Shown piece after piece: positions 1-8,863 of a stretch of 64,000 nt of DNA. Below the pieces are notes generated by a model. It made no database searches and was not told the DNA's origin. It saw nothing but the letters and a program-made list of their open reading frames with translations. This DNA comes from Streptacidiphilus albus JL83. GTDB lineage: Bacteria > Actinomycetota > Actinomycetes > Streptomycetales > Streptomycetaceae. How positions within the stretch are numbered: position 1 is the first letter of the stretch; every line of letters begins with the position of its first letter. The position numbers and the translations under genes were made by a program. The stretch spans positions 5,156,017-5,220,016 of the forward strand of contig NZ_JQML01000001.1 in the NCBI RefSeq assembly GCF_000744705.1, written 5' to 3'.

Positions 1-146
1 GGATGGGTGCGGCGGCTGACCGCGACGCCCTGGAGGCCGTCGGCGGCGTCGCCCACCACGTCGATGTCGCTCTGCGCGGAGAGCAGCGCGGCGAAGCCGG
101 AGCGGACCATGGCCTGGTCGTCGACGACGACCACCCGGATCGTCAT
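1..146 (-). CDS. Response regulator, N-terminal part (cut by window edge)
   Basis: Only the first 48 codons are inside the window. They read as a receiver domain start: a hydrophobic strand (IRVVVV) followed by the acidic pair DDQAMVRSG, typical of NarL/LuxR-type regulators. The ATG overlaps the stop of the upstream histidine kinase in an ATGA junction, so the two are almost certainly a translationally coupled two-component pair. The phosphoacceptor Asp and the output domain lie outside the window, so the DNA-binding type is inferred from the HisKA_3-type partner kinase. Confidence 0.85.
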   Translation of the reverse strand, partial: MTIRVVVVDDQAMVRSGFAALLSAQSDIDVVGDAADGLQGVAVSRRTH

Positions 147-1507
147 CTGCTGTCGTCCTTGTCCTCGGTGTCCTCGGTGTCCTCGGCGGGGACCGCCGGG
201 GCGGTGAGCGGAATGCGGGCGGCGACCCGGAAGCCGCCGCCCGGCAGCGGACCGGTCTCCAGGGTGCCGCCGACCAGTCGGACCCGCTCGCCCATGCCGA
301 CCAGGCCGTGCCCGGTGCCGACGCGCTCCAGCGGCTCGGCGGGCCGCGCCGGGGCGCCGTTGACGACCAGGACGGTCAGTTGGGAGCGGTCCTCGGAGAC
401 GGTGACCGAGACCCGGGTGGGCGCGCCGGGTGCGTGCCGCACCACGTTGGCGAGCGCCTCCTGGACGATCCGGTACCCCGACAGCTCCACGGCCTGCGGC
501 AAGTCGCCCAGGGCACCGCCCGGACCGTCCAGCCGCAGCTCGGCCGGGAGGCCGGCCCGCACGGTCGCCGCCACCAGCAGCGGCACCCGGGCCAGCGCCG
601 GCTGGGGAGCCCGCTCGCCGTCGGCCTCCTCGCTCCGCAGCACGCCCAGCAGCCTGCGCATCTCGGTGAGCGACTCGCGTGCGGTGGCGGCGAGGGAGCC
701 GAACTCCTCCCGGGCCTCGGGCGGCAGCCCGCCGATCCGGTAGGGGGCGCTGTCGGCCTGGACGGTGATCACCGACATGTGGTGGGCGACCACGTCGTGC
801 AGCTCCCGGGCGATCCGGGTGCGTTCCTCCAGCAGGGTGCGCCGGGACCGCTCCTCCGCGCTGATGCGTTCCTGCGCGACCAGCCTCCGCAGTGCGTCGC
901 CGCGCTCCCGCAGCGCCCCGCCGACCAGGAGCACCACCCCGCCGAACACGAACAGCGTGGTGTCGGTGCCGTCCCGGTCATGGGGGTGGATCAGTCCCAG
1001 GGCGAAGCCGGCCGCCCCGATCGTCAGCCATGCGGCGAGCAGGGTGCGGCGCGACGCGCGGCGGGTGAGCGCCAGCAGCAGGACCAGCTGTCCGACCAGG
1101 ACGGTCGACGGCCAGGGCCAGCTGTTCCCGGCGAGGCCCGGGGCCGACGCCAGGACCAGCGAGCCGACCGCGTCGGCGGCCGTCATCAGCAACCAGGCCG
1201 CCATCGGCCGGGCGACTCCCAGCAGCAGCGGCGCGGCCTGGGCGACGGCCAGCCCCACGGCGAGCGCGCCGCCCAGGCCGTAGGAGTGGGTCAGCAGCCG
1301 GGTGCCGACCAGCGCCAGCAGCAGGGTGAGCAGCAGTGCGCCGGCGTAGGGCAGCGCCCGCCGCCGGCGGTGCTCGGGATCGGCGAGCAGCGACCCCGGA
1401 CCCGGCCGACGCGGGGCCGGAGGTCCGCTGGCCCCGGTCCCGGCGCGATCGTCCATGGCGGGGCCAGCATAGGCGGACGTGCGGAGCGGTGCTGTCCGGC
1501 GGCGCAC
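143..1507 (-). CDS. Membrane sensor histidine kinase, NarL/DesK-type (HisKA_3)
   Basis: This is a sensor kinase that should autophosphorylate on His and pass the phosphate to the response regulator starting at 146. Residues about 52-200 form a compact block of hydrophobic membrane segments with no large extracellular domain. A dimerisation/phosphoacceptor motif ELHDVVAHH follows (His about 237), then a C-terminal HATPase_c domain ending in GHGLVGMGERV. The GTG at 1507 follows the permease stop by 3 bases and has an AGGGA sequence upstream; an ATG at 1456 (18th codon) is an alternative start. It lies in a run with an ABC exporter and an exported hydrolase, so it may sense envelope or lipid stress; the signal itself is not visible. 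Confidence 0.88.
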   Translation of the reverse strand: MRRRTAPLRTSAYAGPAMDDRAGTGASGPPAPRRPGPGSLLADPEHRRRRALPYAGALLLTLLLALVGTRLLTHSYGLGGALAVGLAVAQAAPLLLGVARPMAAWLLMTAADAVGSLVLASAPGLAGNSWPWPSTVLVGQLVLLLALTRRASRRTLLAAWLTIGAAGFALGLIHPHDRDGTDTTLFVFGGVVLLVGGALRERGDALRRLVAQERISAEERSRRTLLEERTRIARELHDVVAHHMSVITVQADSAPYRIGGLPPEAREEFGSLAATARESLTEMRRLLGVLRSEEADGERAPQPALARVPLLVAATVRAGLPAELRLDGPGGALGDLPQAVELSGYRIVQEALANVVRHAPGAPTRVSVTVSEDRSQLTVLVVNGAPARPAEPLERVGTGHGLVGMGERVRLVGGTLETGPLPGGGFRVAARIPLTAPAVPAEDTEDTEDKDDSR

Positions 1508-1510
1508 CGG

Positions 1511-2335
1511 TCAGGCGTCCCTGCGGCGCAGTTGCCGGGCCGCGAGCCCCAGAGCGGCGGCGGGGTAGAGGAAGCACAGGCCGAGACCGCTCCACGGCCC
1601 GAGCGCGGTCGGGTCGGGCAGCACATCGGTGATGGCGGTGCCGGCCGCCATCGGCAGGTACTTGTTGAGCTGCTCCGACCAGTCGCCCGGCAGGAACCCC
1701 ACGGTGATCGGGAGCACGAACAGCAGGCCGAACAGCGCGGAGACCGCCCCGGCGGTGTTGCGCAGCAGGGCGCCGAGGCCCAGCCCGAGCAGGCCCACGG
1801 CGGTGAGGAACAGCGCGCCGCCGAGCACCGCCCGGGCCGCGCCCGGATGGCCCAGGGTGGTGCCGAGGTGCTGGGCGGACAGGACCGACTGGCCGAGCAG
1901 GAAGGCCGCGACGGTTGCCGGCAGGCAGAGCGCCGTCGTGGTCAGCGCGAACACCGCGGCCTTGGCCCACAGCACCGGCAGCCGCCGGGGGACCGCCGCC
2001 AGGCTGGTCCGGATCATTCCGGTGGCGTACTCGCCGGTGACCAGGAGCACCCCCAGGACGCCGACGGCCAACTGCGCCAGGTAGACGCCGGTGAGGCTGA
2101 TCGCGGTCGGGTCGAAGCCGGTCGGCCGGGCGGGGCCGCGCCGGACCGAGGCCACCAGCGCCCCCACTCCGACGATCAGTACGACGGCGGCCGACAGCGA
2201 CCAGACGGTCGACCGCAGCGACCGCAGCTTCGTCCACTCCGAGCGCAGCACCCCGGCCAGGGTGACCCGTTGCCGCACGAGGTACCGGGGCAGAGCGGGG
2301 ACGGGGGCGGCGGCGGTTCCGGTGTCGGTGGTCAT
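1511..2335 (-). CDS. ABC-2 type transporter permease
   Basis: A 274-residue integral membrane protein with about six hydrophobic segments, beginning after a cytoplasmic stretch of about 30 residues (VLRSEWTKLRSLRSTVWSL). The LRSEWTKLRS pattern is characteristic of actinobacterial ABC-2 permeases. It should form the membrane channel for the ATPase encoded just upstream, whose stop it overlaps by 4 bases (ATGA). The substrate cannot be read from sequence; family members export antibiotics, lipids or peptides. The downstream two-component genes suggest sensor-controlled expression of the exporter. Confidence 0.87.
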   Translation of the reverse strand: MTTDTGTAAAPVPALPRYLVRQRVTLAGVLRSEWTKLRSLRSTVWSLSAAVVLIVGVGALVASVRRGPARPTGFDPTAISLTGVYLAQLAVGVLGVLLVTGEYATGMIRTSLAAVPRRLPVLWAKAAVFALTTTALCLPATVAAFLLGQSVLSAQHLGTTLGHPGAARAVLGGALFLTAVGLLGLGLGALLRNTAGAVSALFGLLFVLPITVGFLPGDWSEQLNKYLPMAAGTAITDVLPDPTALGPWSGLGLCFLYPAAALGLAARQLRRRDA

Positions 2336-3255
2336 CGGGCTGCTCCGGTGGTCGCGGAGGCGCGGTACTCCACCGCGTCCTGGGTCAATTCCATGAAGAC
2401 CTCCTCCAGGGAGGCCTGCTGCGCCGTGAGTTCGAGCAGGACCAGTCCGGCCTCCCCGGCGACGCGCCCGATCTGATCGGTGGTCAGCCCCGACACCTGG
2501 AGCGCCCCGCCCTCCGCCCGCTCCACCGCCACCCCGGGCGAACGGAGCAGCGCCGCCAGCGCATCCGGGCCGGTGCTGCGGACCCGGACGACCGGGCGCG
2601 CGTCGCGGGCGAGGAACTCCTGCATCCCGGTGTCGGCGATCAGCCTCCCGCGGCCGATGACCACGAGGTGCTGCGCGGTGAGCGCCATCTCGCTCATCAG
2701 ATGGGACGAGACGAAGACCGTCCGCCCCTCGGCGGCGAGGCTCTGCAGCAGCGTCCGGATCCAGCGGATGCCCTCGGGGTCGAGCCCGTTCACCGGCTCG
2801 TCGAGGATGACCGTCCGGGGGTCGCCGAGCAGGGCGGCGGCGATGCCGAGACGTTGGCCCATGCCCAGGGAGAAGCCGCCGGCCCGGCGCCGGGCAACGG
2901 CGCGCAGGCCGACCGCGTCGATCACCTCGTCCACGCGGGAGCGCCGGATGCCGGAGGTCTGCGCGAGCGCCAGCAGGTGGTGGTAGGCGCTCCGGCCGGT
3001 GTGGACCGACCGGGCCTCCAGCATGGCGCCGACCTCGTGCAGCGGGGCCGAATGCTCCCGGTACGGCTTGCCGTTGACGGTCACCGAGCCCCGGGTCGGC
3101 GCGTCCAGGCCGAGGATCAGCCGCATGGTGGTCGACTTCCCGGCCCCGTTGGGGCCGAGGAAGCCGGTGACCATCCCCGGCCGCACGGTGAAGGACAGGT
3201 CGTCGACCGCGACCCGGTCCCCGTAGTGCTTGGTCAGTCCGCGTACTTCGATCAT
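2332..3255 (-). CDS. ABC transporter ATP-binding protein
   Basis: A 307-residue ATPase subunit of an export-type ABC system. Walker A is GPNGAGKS (about residues 34-41), the signature region is the non-canonical SLGMGQ (129-134) and Walker B is TVILDEPVNGLD (148-159). The domain order and the ALLxSPGV-like C-terminal tail match drug/bacitracin-type exporters. The ATG at 3255 is chosen because MIEVRGLTKHYG is the usual N-terminus of this family; the frame stays open upstream but without conserved sequence. It couples to the permease by a 4-base overlap and follows the exported hydrolase by 43 bases. Confidence 0.9.
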   Translation of the reverse strand: MIEVRGLTKHYGDRVAVDDLSFTVRPGMVTGFLGPNGAGKSTTMRLILGLDAPTRGSVTVNGKPYREHSAPLHEVGAMLEARSVHTGRSAYHHLLALAQTSGIRRSRVDEVIDAVGLRAVARRRAGGFSLGMGQRLGIAAALLGDPRTVILDEPVNGLDPEGIRWIRTLLQSLAAEGRTVFVSSHLMSEMALTAQHLVVIGRGRLIADTGMQEFLARDARPVVRVRSTGPDALAALLRSPGVAVERAEGGALQVSGLTTDQIGRVAGEAGLVLLELTAQQASLEEVFMELTQDAVEYRASATTGAAR

Positions 3256-3298
3256 GTCGTACAGCCCTTCTGTCCTCTGCCTGCTGCCGGACGCGGTG

Positions 3299-4600
3299 TC
3301 ACGAGATGCCGTGCGAGCGGACGAACCGCATCTCCGGGTAGTGCGCGGACGGACCGCGCAGCAGCGCGCCGTCGCCGTCCCGCAGGTACCTGTCGAAGAA
3401 CGCCCGCAGGTAGGCGCGTTGGACCGAGACCGAGCGCAGCGGCGCACCGGTGCCGATCTGGTCGACGACCTCCGCCGGGGTGAGCCCGAGCACCGGGGCG
3501 AGCTGGGGCACGAACACCTCGCCGTCGGTGAACGAGTCGTGGGTCGAGCCCTTGAGCCGCAGTTCGAGCTTGGGTCCGCGCTGGTTGGCCCAGAAGGCGG
3601 CCCAGCCGGGGAAGGGGTCGTCGTGGTCGCTGCTCAGCAGCAGGAACGGTCGGTCGGAGCCGGCCGGGGCGGAGGGCCCGACGAACTGGCCGTCCAGGCT
3701 GAGGCCGGCCTTGATCCGCCGGTCGTTGTGGATGGCGGCGGCCGTGGTGCAGCCGCCGAGCGAGTGGCCGAACATGCCGATCCGGTCCAGGTCGAACGCG
3801 CCGCGCAGGCCACGGGGGAGCGGGCGGTGCTCGGCATCGGGGTTGCGACCGGCGTTCAGCTCCTCGATCCGGTCCAGCACGAAGCGGGCGTCGGCCTCCC
3901 GGACGCCGGCCTCCGCCACGACGAGCCGGTCGGAGGGGTCCGCCGGGAGCAGCGCGGTCTCGATCCGGCCGCCGGGGAACTCGACCTCGGAGGCGTCGTA
4001 GGTGTGGTCGATGGCGACCACGAGGTAGCCGTGCGAGGCCAACTCCTCCACCAGGCCGGTGCCGGCGCTGCGGTCCATGCCGTAGCCGGGGGAGAACAGC
4101 AGCACCGGGCAGGGGCGCTGCTGCCGCACCGGTGCACCGACCCGGCCGCTGGTGGTCGGCAGCCGTACCGATCCTGACGGGATGTTCCACGACGCCTCGA
4201 AGTGGGGCACCGCCCCGGGGGAGATCCAGGGCGCCGCCGGATGGCCGCGCTCCTGCTGCGCCGGGTACCAGAGCTGCACCATGAGCTCGCGCGGCCGAGG
4301 GGTGGGCGCCCACGGGTCCCGTCGGGACGGGTCGACCAGGTGCAGCGCGACGGTGCCGATGCGGTCGCCGCCGGTCGGCGCCGGCAGGGTGAGCAGCGGG
4401 ACCGCGCGTGCCGCCCGGCCCCGCGCCGACGCCGAGGAGTGCGCCGCCGACCGTGGGGCTGCGGCGGCGGAAGCGGCGGCGGGGAGCAGGTCGAGGCCGC
4501 CCACCGCCGCGGTGGCGGCCGAGAGCGCCAGCAGCCGACGGCGGGTCAGTTCGGAGGTCGAGCGGGTGGCGGCGGGGGAGGGTGCGGGACGTGGTGTCAT
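3299..4600 (-). CDS. Tat-exported alpha/beta hydrolase (PAF-acetylhydrolase-like)
   Basis: A 433-residue predicted secreted serine hydrolase. The N-terminus has a twin-arginine signal (TRRRLLALSAAT near residues 19-30) followed by an Ala-rich region. The nucleophile elbow GHSLGG places the catalytic Ser at about residue 280, and a PGYGMDRS oxyanion segment lies near 171. This arrangement fits the platelet-activating-factor acetylhydrolase/dienelactone hydrolase group, which cleaves short acyl esters. It is the first gene of a minus-strand run with the ABC exporter and two-component genes. Substrate is unknown. Confidence 0.85.
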   Translation of the reverse strand: MTPRPAPSPAATRSTSELTRRRLLALSAATAAVGGLDLLPAAASAAAAPRSAAHSSASARGRAARAVPLLTLPAPTGGDRIGTVALHLVDPSRRDPWAPTPRPRELMVQLWYPAQQERGHPAAPWISPGAVPHFEASWNIPSGSVRLPTTSGRVGAPVRQQRPCPVLLFSPGYGMDRSAGTGLVEELASHGYLVVAIDHTYDASEVEFPGGRIETALLPADPSDRLVVAEAGVREADARFVLDRIEELNAGRNPDAEHRPLPRGLRGAFDLDRIGMFGHSLGGCTTAAAIHNDRRIKAGLSLDGQFVGPSAPAGSDRPFLLLSSDHDDPFPGWAAFWANQRGPKLELRLKGSTHDSFTDGEVFVPQLAPVLGLTPAEVVDQIGTGAPLRSVSVQRAYLRAFFDRYLRDGDGALLRGPSAHYPEMRFVRSHGIS

Positions 4601-5002
4601 CGGGCTTCCCTTTCGACGGGCGATCGAGGGCGATCGTTCGGGCGAGGGGAACCTAGGCCGGAGGAAGGGTTCCGCACGTCACACCACGGAGCCAGGTCCG
4701 CCGTCATACCGGGGTAGCACGCCGGTGGGCGGGAGTGCGGGGCGCGTCCCGGCTACGGCCGGGGTCCACCCGCGCCGAACCCTGGACCGACGACACCTCG
4801 CGGCCCCCGCAGCACGGTTGTCCTACTGGTCGCAGTCAGGCACCGTGCGGGTGCGGGGCTGCCCACCCCGGGGGTTAACACCACCCGGAACCGGGGTGGA
4901 AGCGGTATCCCGCCGGATGAGCGTTCCCGAGACGCTTGGTGTGGCAGCGGCCGGGGGGCGCGAGCGGCCGGCCGCCATCCGACGACCCTCAGGAGTTCCT
5001 TC
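4601..5002. other. Non-coding gap between divergent genes
   Basis: About 400 bases separate the exported hydrolase (minus) from the small gene at 5003 (plus). Open frames across it are antisense shadows without credible starts. It must hold the promoters of both genes, but no clear -35/-10 pair or strong inverted repeat was recognised. Confidence 0.5.
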
Positions 5003-5266
5003 ATGTCGAAGCGTTGGTGGGACAAGGTCCGTTCGCTCCGGCCCGGTACCGCGCGCACCGCTCGTGGGTCCGACGGCCGGCCCGTGGCGGTGGCGACCGC
5101 GACGGCCGTGGTCGCCTGCAGTCTGGCGGTCGGCGCGCTGCTGCCACCCGCGGCCTTCGACGCCCTGACCGGACACCGGCCCGCCTCCTCCGCCTCGGCG
5201 TCCGCCGCCTCCGCCACCTCACCGGGACCGGCGACGACGCTCCGCAGCTCGCCCTGGCGGCCCTGA
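5003..5266 (+). CDS. Small single-pass membrane protein, function unknown
   Basis: An 87-residue frame with an ATG preceded by CAGGAG at a good distance (7 bases). The N-terminal third is basic (KRWWDKVRSLRPGTARTARG), followed by one hydrophobic segment (about residues 29-47, VAVATATAVVACSLAVGAL) and an Ala/Ser/Pro-rich tail. The charge distribution predicts an inner-membrane anchor with an external tail. No family is recognised. It stands alone between two minus-strand hydrolases and stops 25 bases before the esterase stop codon. The ribosome-binding site and third-position GC support it as real, but short length keeps confidence moderate. Confidence 0.55.
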   Translation: MSKRWWDKVRSLRPGTARTARGSDGRPVAVATATAVVACSLAVGALLPPAAFDALTGHRPASSASASAASATSPGPATTLRSSPWRP

Positions 5267-5291
5267 CCGGTCCCGGCCCCCTTCCCGGGGC

Positions 5292-6368
5292 TCAGTCGGC
5301 AGCAGGCCGGCTGCCCGGGCCGGACCGGGTGAGGAGGCGCCGGAGCCAGCGGGTGCGGGCGTCGCGGGCGTCCCGGCTGAGTGCCGCCTGCGGGGCCAAG
5401 CCGTCGAAGCCGTGACAGGCGCCGGGCCAGACATGCAGCTCCGCCTGGCCGCCGGCCTGCCAGATGGCGTTCGCGTAGGCCACGCCCTCGTCCCGGAACA
5501 TCTCGGCCGACCCCACCTCGACATAGGCCGGTGGGAGCCCGGAGAGGTCCGTGGCGCGGGCGGGGGCCGCATAGCCGGGCAGGTCTGCGGCGCCGTGGCG
5601 GTCGCCCAGGGCCGCCTGCCACGCGGTCGCGTTGGAGGTGAGGTCCCAGACGTCGACGCCGGTCAGCTGCTGACAGGAGAAGGTGCTGCCCCGGTCGTCC
5701 AGCATCGGGCTCAGGAGCAGTTGCCCGAGGGGCACGGGACCGCCGCGGTCACGGGTCAGCAGGGCGAGGGCCGCGGCCAGCCCGCCGCCCGCGCTCTTCC
5801 CGCCGATGACGACGCGGTCGGCGTCGACGCCCAGTTCGGCCGCGTGCCCGGCGGCCCAGGTGAGCCCGGCCCAGCAGTCCTCCAGCGGCCCCGGGTACCG
5901 CGTGTGCGGCGCCAGCCGGTACTCCGCCGAGACGACCGCCAGCCCCAGCGGGAGGGCCCACTCGCGGAGGATCCGGGGCAGCACCGACCACGCGTTGCCC
6001 ATGAGCATCGCGCCTCCGTGCAGGTAGTACAGCAGCGGCAGCGGCCCGTCGAGCCCGGACGGCCGCGCGCTGACGAGGGTGACGTCCGGCGCGCCCGGAG
6101 GCCCCGGCACGCAGAGCTCCGCCACCTCGAACCGGCCGTCGCCGCGAAGGTCCTCGGCCGTCGGCCGAGGCCGGGTCGCGGCATCCCGCTGCTGCCGGGC
6201 CGCGAGATTGTCCGGGGTGACCGGCTCGCGCCACCCCTCGCCCAGGGCCGCCAGCACCGCACCCAGTTCCGGATCGAAGGGCGGCGGTACCGTCGGCGTC
6301 GGAGCCCGGCCGGGCTCCGGCGCCCCGCGGCGCACCCTCATCCGGTGGAGCATTCGCCCAAGACCCAT
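5292..6368 (-). CDS. Alpha/beta hydrolase, esterase/lipase (HSL family)
   Basis: A 358-residue cytoplasmic esterase of the hormone-sensitive-lipase-like group (Abhydrolase_3). It shows the HGG oxyanion motif (about residues 117-119, YYLHGGAML) and the nucleophile motif GKSAGGG with Ser at about 192, with the expected acid/His region near the C-terminus (WPGACHGFD). Family members hydrolyse short-chain esters; the natural substrate is unknown. The start codon abuts the N-terminal coding part of the divergent lactonase gene, so the two share almost no intergenic space. Confidence 0.9.
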   Translation of the reverse strand: MGLGRMLHRMRVRRGAPEPGRAPTPTVPPPFDPELGAVLAALGEGWREPVTPDNLAARQQRDAATRPRPTAEDLRGDGRFEVAELCVPGPPGAPDVTLVSARPSGLDGPLPLLYYLHGGAMLMGNAWSVLPRILREWALPLGLAVVSAEYRLAPHTRYPGPLEDCWAGLTWAAGHAAELGVDADRVVIGGKSAGGGLAAALALLTRDRGGPVPLGQLLLSPMLDDRGSTFSCQQLTGVDVWDLTSNATAWQAALGDRHGAADLPGYAAPARATDLSGLPPAYVEVGSAEMFRDEGVAYANAIWQAGGQAELHVWPGACHGFDGLAPQAALSRDARDARTRWLRRLLTRSGPGSRPAAD

Positions 6369-7279
6369 GCGGCACAGCCAATCACGCCGACGAGCGCTTC
6401 CGCGCCGGGAAGTGCGCCAACGGCGACCTGCGGCTGGAGAAGCTGTACGGGGACTGCCGCTGGGCCGAAGGGCCGGTCTACCTCCCGGCCTGGCGGCAGC
6501 TGGTCTTCAGCGACATCCCCAACGACCGGCTGCTGCGCTGGGACGAGGTCACCGGCACGGTCGGGGTCTTCCGCTCCCCGGCCGGGCACAGCAACGGGAA
6601 CACCCTGGACCGGGAGGGCCGCCTGATCAGCTGCGAACAGGGCAACCGCCGGGTGACCCGCACCGAGCACGACGGCTCGGTCACCGTGCTCGCGGACCGC
6701 TACCAGGGCCTGCGGCTCAACTCGCCCAACGACTCCGTGGTGCGCTCCGACGGCTCGGTCTGGTTCACCGACCCTGACTTCGGCATCACCAGCGACTACG
6801 AGGGCCACCGCGCCGAGGGCGAGATCGGCGCCTGCAACGTCTACCGCATCGACCCGGCCGGCGGTGCGGTACAGCTGGTCGCGGACGGCTTCACCGGTCC
6901 GAACGGGATCGTCTTCTCGCCCGACGAGCGGCAGCTGTTCGTGGCGGACAGCCGGGCCCGGCACATCCGCGTCCTCGACGTCCACGAGGACGGCACCCTC
7001 TCCGACGGCAAGGTCTTCGCCGAGGCGCCGAACAGCAGCTTCGACAACATCCGCTTCGACGACGGCGGCCGGCTGTGGGCCGCCGCGTTCGGCGACGGCG
7101 TCCACTGCTACGACCAGGACGGCACGCTCATCGGCCGCATCCTGGTCCCGGAGCCGGTCTCCAACCTCGCCTTCGGCGGGCCGAAGAACAACCGGCTCTT
7201 CATCACCGCCGCCACCTCCGTGTACTCGCTCGTCATGGCGGTGACGGGGACCCCCCGGGTGCGCCGGATCGGGTCCTAG
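6368..7279 (+). CDS. SMP-30/gluconolactonase-like protein without a visible start codon
   Basis: The frame encodes a typical SMP-30/LRE lactonase beta-propeller: CRWAEGPVY near the N-terminus (the metal-binding Glu), FSDIPNDRLLRW, SPNDSVV, GPNGIVFSPDE and the C-terminal NRLFITAATS. Homologues hydrolyse sugar lactones using a divalent metal. The frame is open from 6221 and family similarity begins around 6380, but no in-frame ATG, GTG or TTG occurs before the GTG at 6653, deep inside the domain. The ATG at 6367 is in the wrong frame. Either a frameshift separates it from its start or an unusual codon is used. The left coordinate is an estimate from family length. Confidence 0.7.
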   Translation, partial: CGTANHADERFRAGKCANGDLRLEKLYGDCRWAEGPVYLPAWRQLVFSDIPNDRLLRWDEVTGTVGVFRSPAGHSNGNTLDREGRLISCEQGNRRVTRTEHDGSVTVLADRYQGLRLNSPNDSVVRSDGSVWFTDPDFGITSDYEGHRAEGEIGACNVYRIDPAGGAVQLVADGFTGPNGIVFSPDERQLFVADSRARHIRVLDVHEDGTLSDGKVFAEAPNSSFDNIRFDDGGRLWAAAFGDGVHCYDQDGTLIGRILVPEPVSNLAFGGPKNNRLFITAATSVYSLVMAVTGTPRVRRIGS

Positions 7280-7392
7280 GCCACTGATCAGCTCTCGCGA
7301 AACGATCAACTACACTCGCGCAAGCTGCATCAGACATGTCCTCACAACAGGGTGAAGCCCTGCCGAGGCCAGGCCCCGCCGGGAGACCCACG

Positions 7393-8136
7393 GTGAACCC
7401 CTACGACCGTCCCGACTTCCCCGGCAGCGCCCTGCGCCCCGCCGGGGGCAGTCGGCTCCCCGTCCCCCCGGCCCAGCCGACCGTCCCCGTGCTGACCCCG
7501 CACGACTGGGGGTTCATCTGCGGACTGCTCGCGGCCAAGACCCCGCAGGAGCTCGCCGCGCGCCCGTTCGTGCCGACGGCGGCCAAGCTGCGCCAGGGCG
7601 AGCAGGCGCTGATCACCGCGCCCGCCCAGCGGCACAGCTGGAAGCCCACGACGGCATCCCAGTACCAGCGCCGCAATCTGTCCGCCCGGGGCTCCGTCTC
7701 GTTCCTGCTCGCCGCCCACGCCGTCAACGAGGGCATCAACGCGATCAACAAGTCCCGCGCCCAGGCCAAGGCGCAGGGCCAATGGGTCGTCGAGTCGACC
7801 GGGACGCTCACGGTCACCACCCGCAGCATCCACTACCTGCACCCGGAGAACTGGGCGACGGTCAACTGGACCGACTCGCTGATGTGCGATCTGCCCGCCC
7901 CCGACGTGTACGAGGTCCACTTCCGCAACGGCGAGACCGGCAACCGGCTCGGCCTGCGGTTCCGCACCATCTGGGCGCCGCTGCTGTTCGCCATGACCGC
8001 GTTCGCCGTCCACCCCGGACACCCCCGGCTGCACGACCGCTCGTGGGTGCCCCCGCACGTCGCCCACCTCCACCCCGAGGTACCCGCCGAGATCGCCGCG
8101 GTGGCTGCCAGGCGCGCCCGGGGCGAACAGCCCTGA
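7393..8136 (+). CDS. Conserved-looking protein of unknown function
   Basis: About 247 residues, soluble, with no signal peptide or membrane segment. After a Pro-rich leader it contains the segment LTPHDWGFICGLLAAKTPQE and a WVVESTGTLTVTTRSIHYL region resembling a small beta-domain of PH/GRAM type; that comparison is only by eye. The GTG at 7393 is preferred because GGGAG lies 7 bases upstream; an ATG at 7336 in the same frame lacks a ribosome-binding site. It is transcribed in the same direction as the lactonase but 113 bases away. No function is assigned. Confidence 0.7.
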   Translation: MNPYDRPDFPGSALRPAGGSRLPVPPAQPTVPVLTPHDWGFICGLLAAKTPQELAARPFVPTAAKLRQGEQALITAPAQRHSWKPTTASQYQRRNLSARGSVSFLLAAHAVNEGINAINKSRAQAKAQGQWVVESTGTLTVTTRSIHYLHPENWATVNWTDSLMCDLPAPDVYEVHFRNGETGNRLGLRFRTIWAPLLFAMTAFAVHPGHPRLHDRSWVPPHVAHLHPEVPAEIAAVAARRARGEQP

Positions 8137-8268
8137 CCACGTGGCTCTCCGGGCCGAGCCCGGGCCGGGCGGCACCACGGCCGGTCACAGCCCGGCGGGC
8201 CCGCACCGTTCCTCCGGTGGGGCCCGTTGCGCAGAGCTGTCGTCGTGTCGGTCGGCCGGATACCGGGT

Positions 8269-8805
8269 TCAGCGGTTCGCCCGGCGGCTCTGCAGCTCGT
8301 CCAGGAACGGGGAGGTGGTGTGCGGGCGACCGTCCTTGCCCTTGGACCAGAGGACCCGGCTGGTGGAGCCCACGGCCCGGTTGAGCGTGACGGCGCCTTC
8401 GACGAGCATGCCCGCACCCAGGGTCAGCAGCAGACTGTTGCCGGCCGCCGCGGCGGCATGCGGGTCGGCGGCCTGGAAGACGAAGTTCAGCCCGAACTTG
8501 GCTGCCAGGCTCAGCAGCCACAGGACGACGGTCGCTGCGGTGTAGTGCACGTAGGCGATGCCGCCCTGTTCGGAGAGCCGGGTGCTCAGGCCGCGCAGGG
8601 CGCCCAGGGCGATGCTGACCGCCGCGGTGCCGATCAGGAACGCCAGGGCGGCGGGATCGTGTCCGGCGCCCGACACGTCCGAGAGTCCCAGCGCCACCAG
8701 GACTGCGGGCAGCAGCAGCATCCGCTTGGCCTGCGCCGGTTCTCCGGCGACGCGACGGAACATGACGTAGCAGACGGCGGCGATGATCAATACGATTTCG
8801 AACAC
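8269..8805 (-). CDS. DUF1453-like integral membrane protein
   Basis: A 178-residue protein with about five hydrophobic segments (first MFEIVLIIAAVCYVMF at the very N-terminus) and a charged cytoplasmic tail ending LDELQSRRANR. The layout resembles the CcdC/DUF1453 family of small membrane proteins, a tentative match. A perfect AGGAGG six bases before GTG fixes the start. It lies 58 bases downstream of another small membrane protein and both diverge from the histidine kinase at 9651, so a role in sensing or in the response of that system is plausible. Confidence 0.75.
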   Translation of the reverse strand: MFEIVLIIAAVCYVMFRRVAGEPAQAKRMLLLPAVLVALGLSDVSGAGHDPAALAFLIGTAAVSIALGALRGLSTRLSEQGGIAYVHYTAATVVLWLLSLAAKFGLNFVFQAADPHAAAAAGNSLLLTLGAGMLVEGAVTLNRAVGSTSRVLWSKGKDGRPHTTSPFLDELQSRRANR

Positions 8806-8863
8806 GGGGTTCCTCCTGGCCGGTTGGTCCTGCTGGCATTGCTGTCGACGGTGCCGGTGGTGC

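Noticed and set aside
308-2476. A 722-codon plus-strand open frame over the kinase and permease genes
   Set aside because: Gln/Gly/Arg-rich composition typical of a shadow frame; the minus strand has two coupled, recognisable genes.
3256-3447. N-terminal extension of the ABC ATPase
   Set aside because: The open frame upstream of 3255 overlaps the end of the exported hydrolase and lacks conservation; MIEVRGLTKHYG is the family start.
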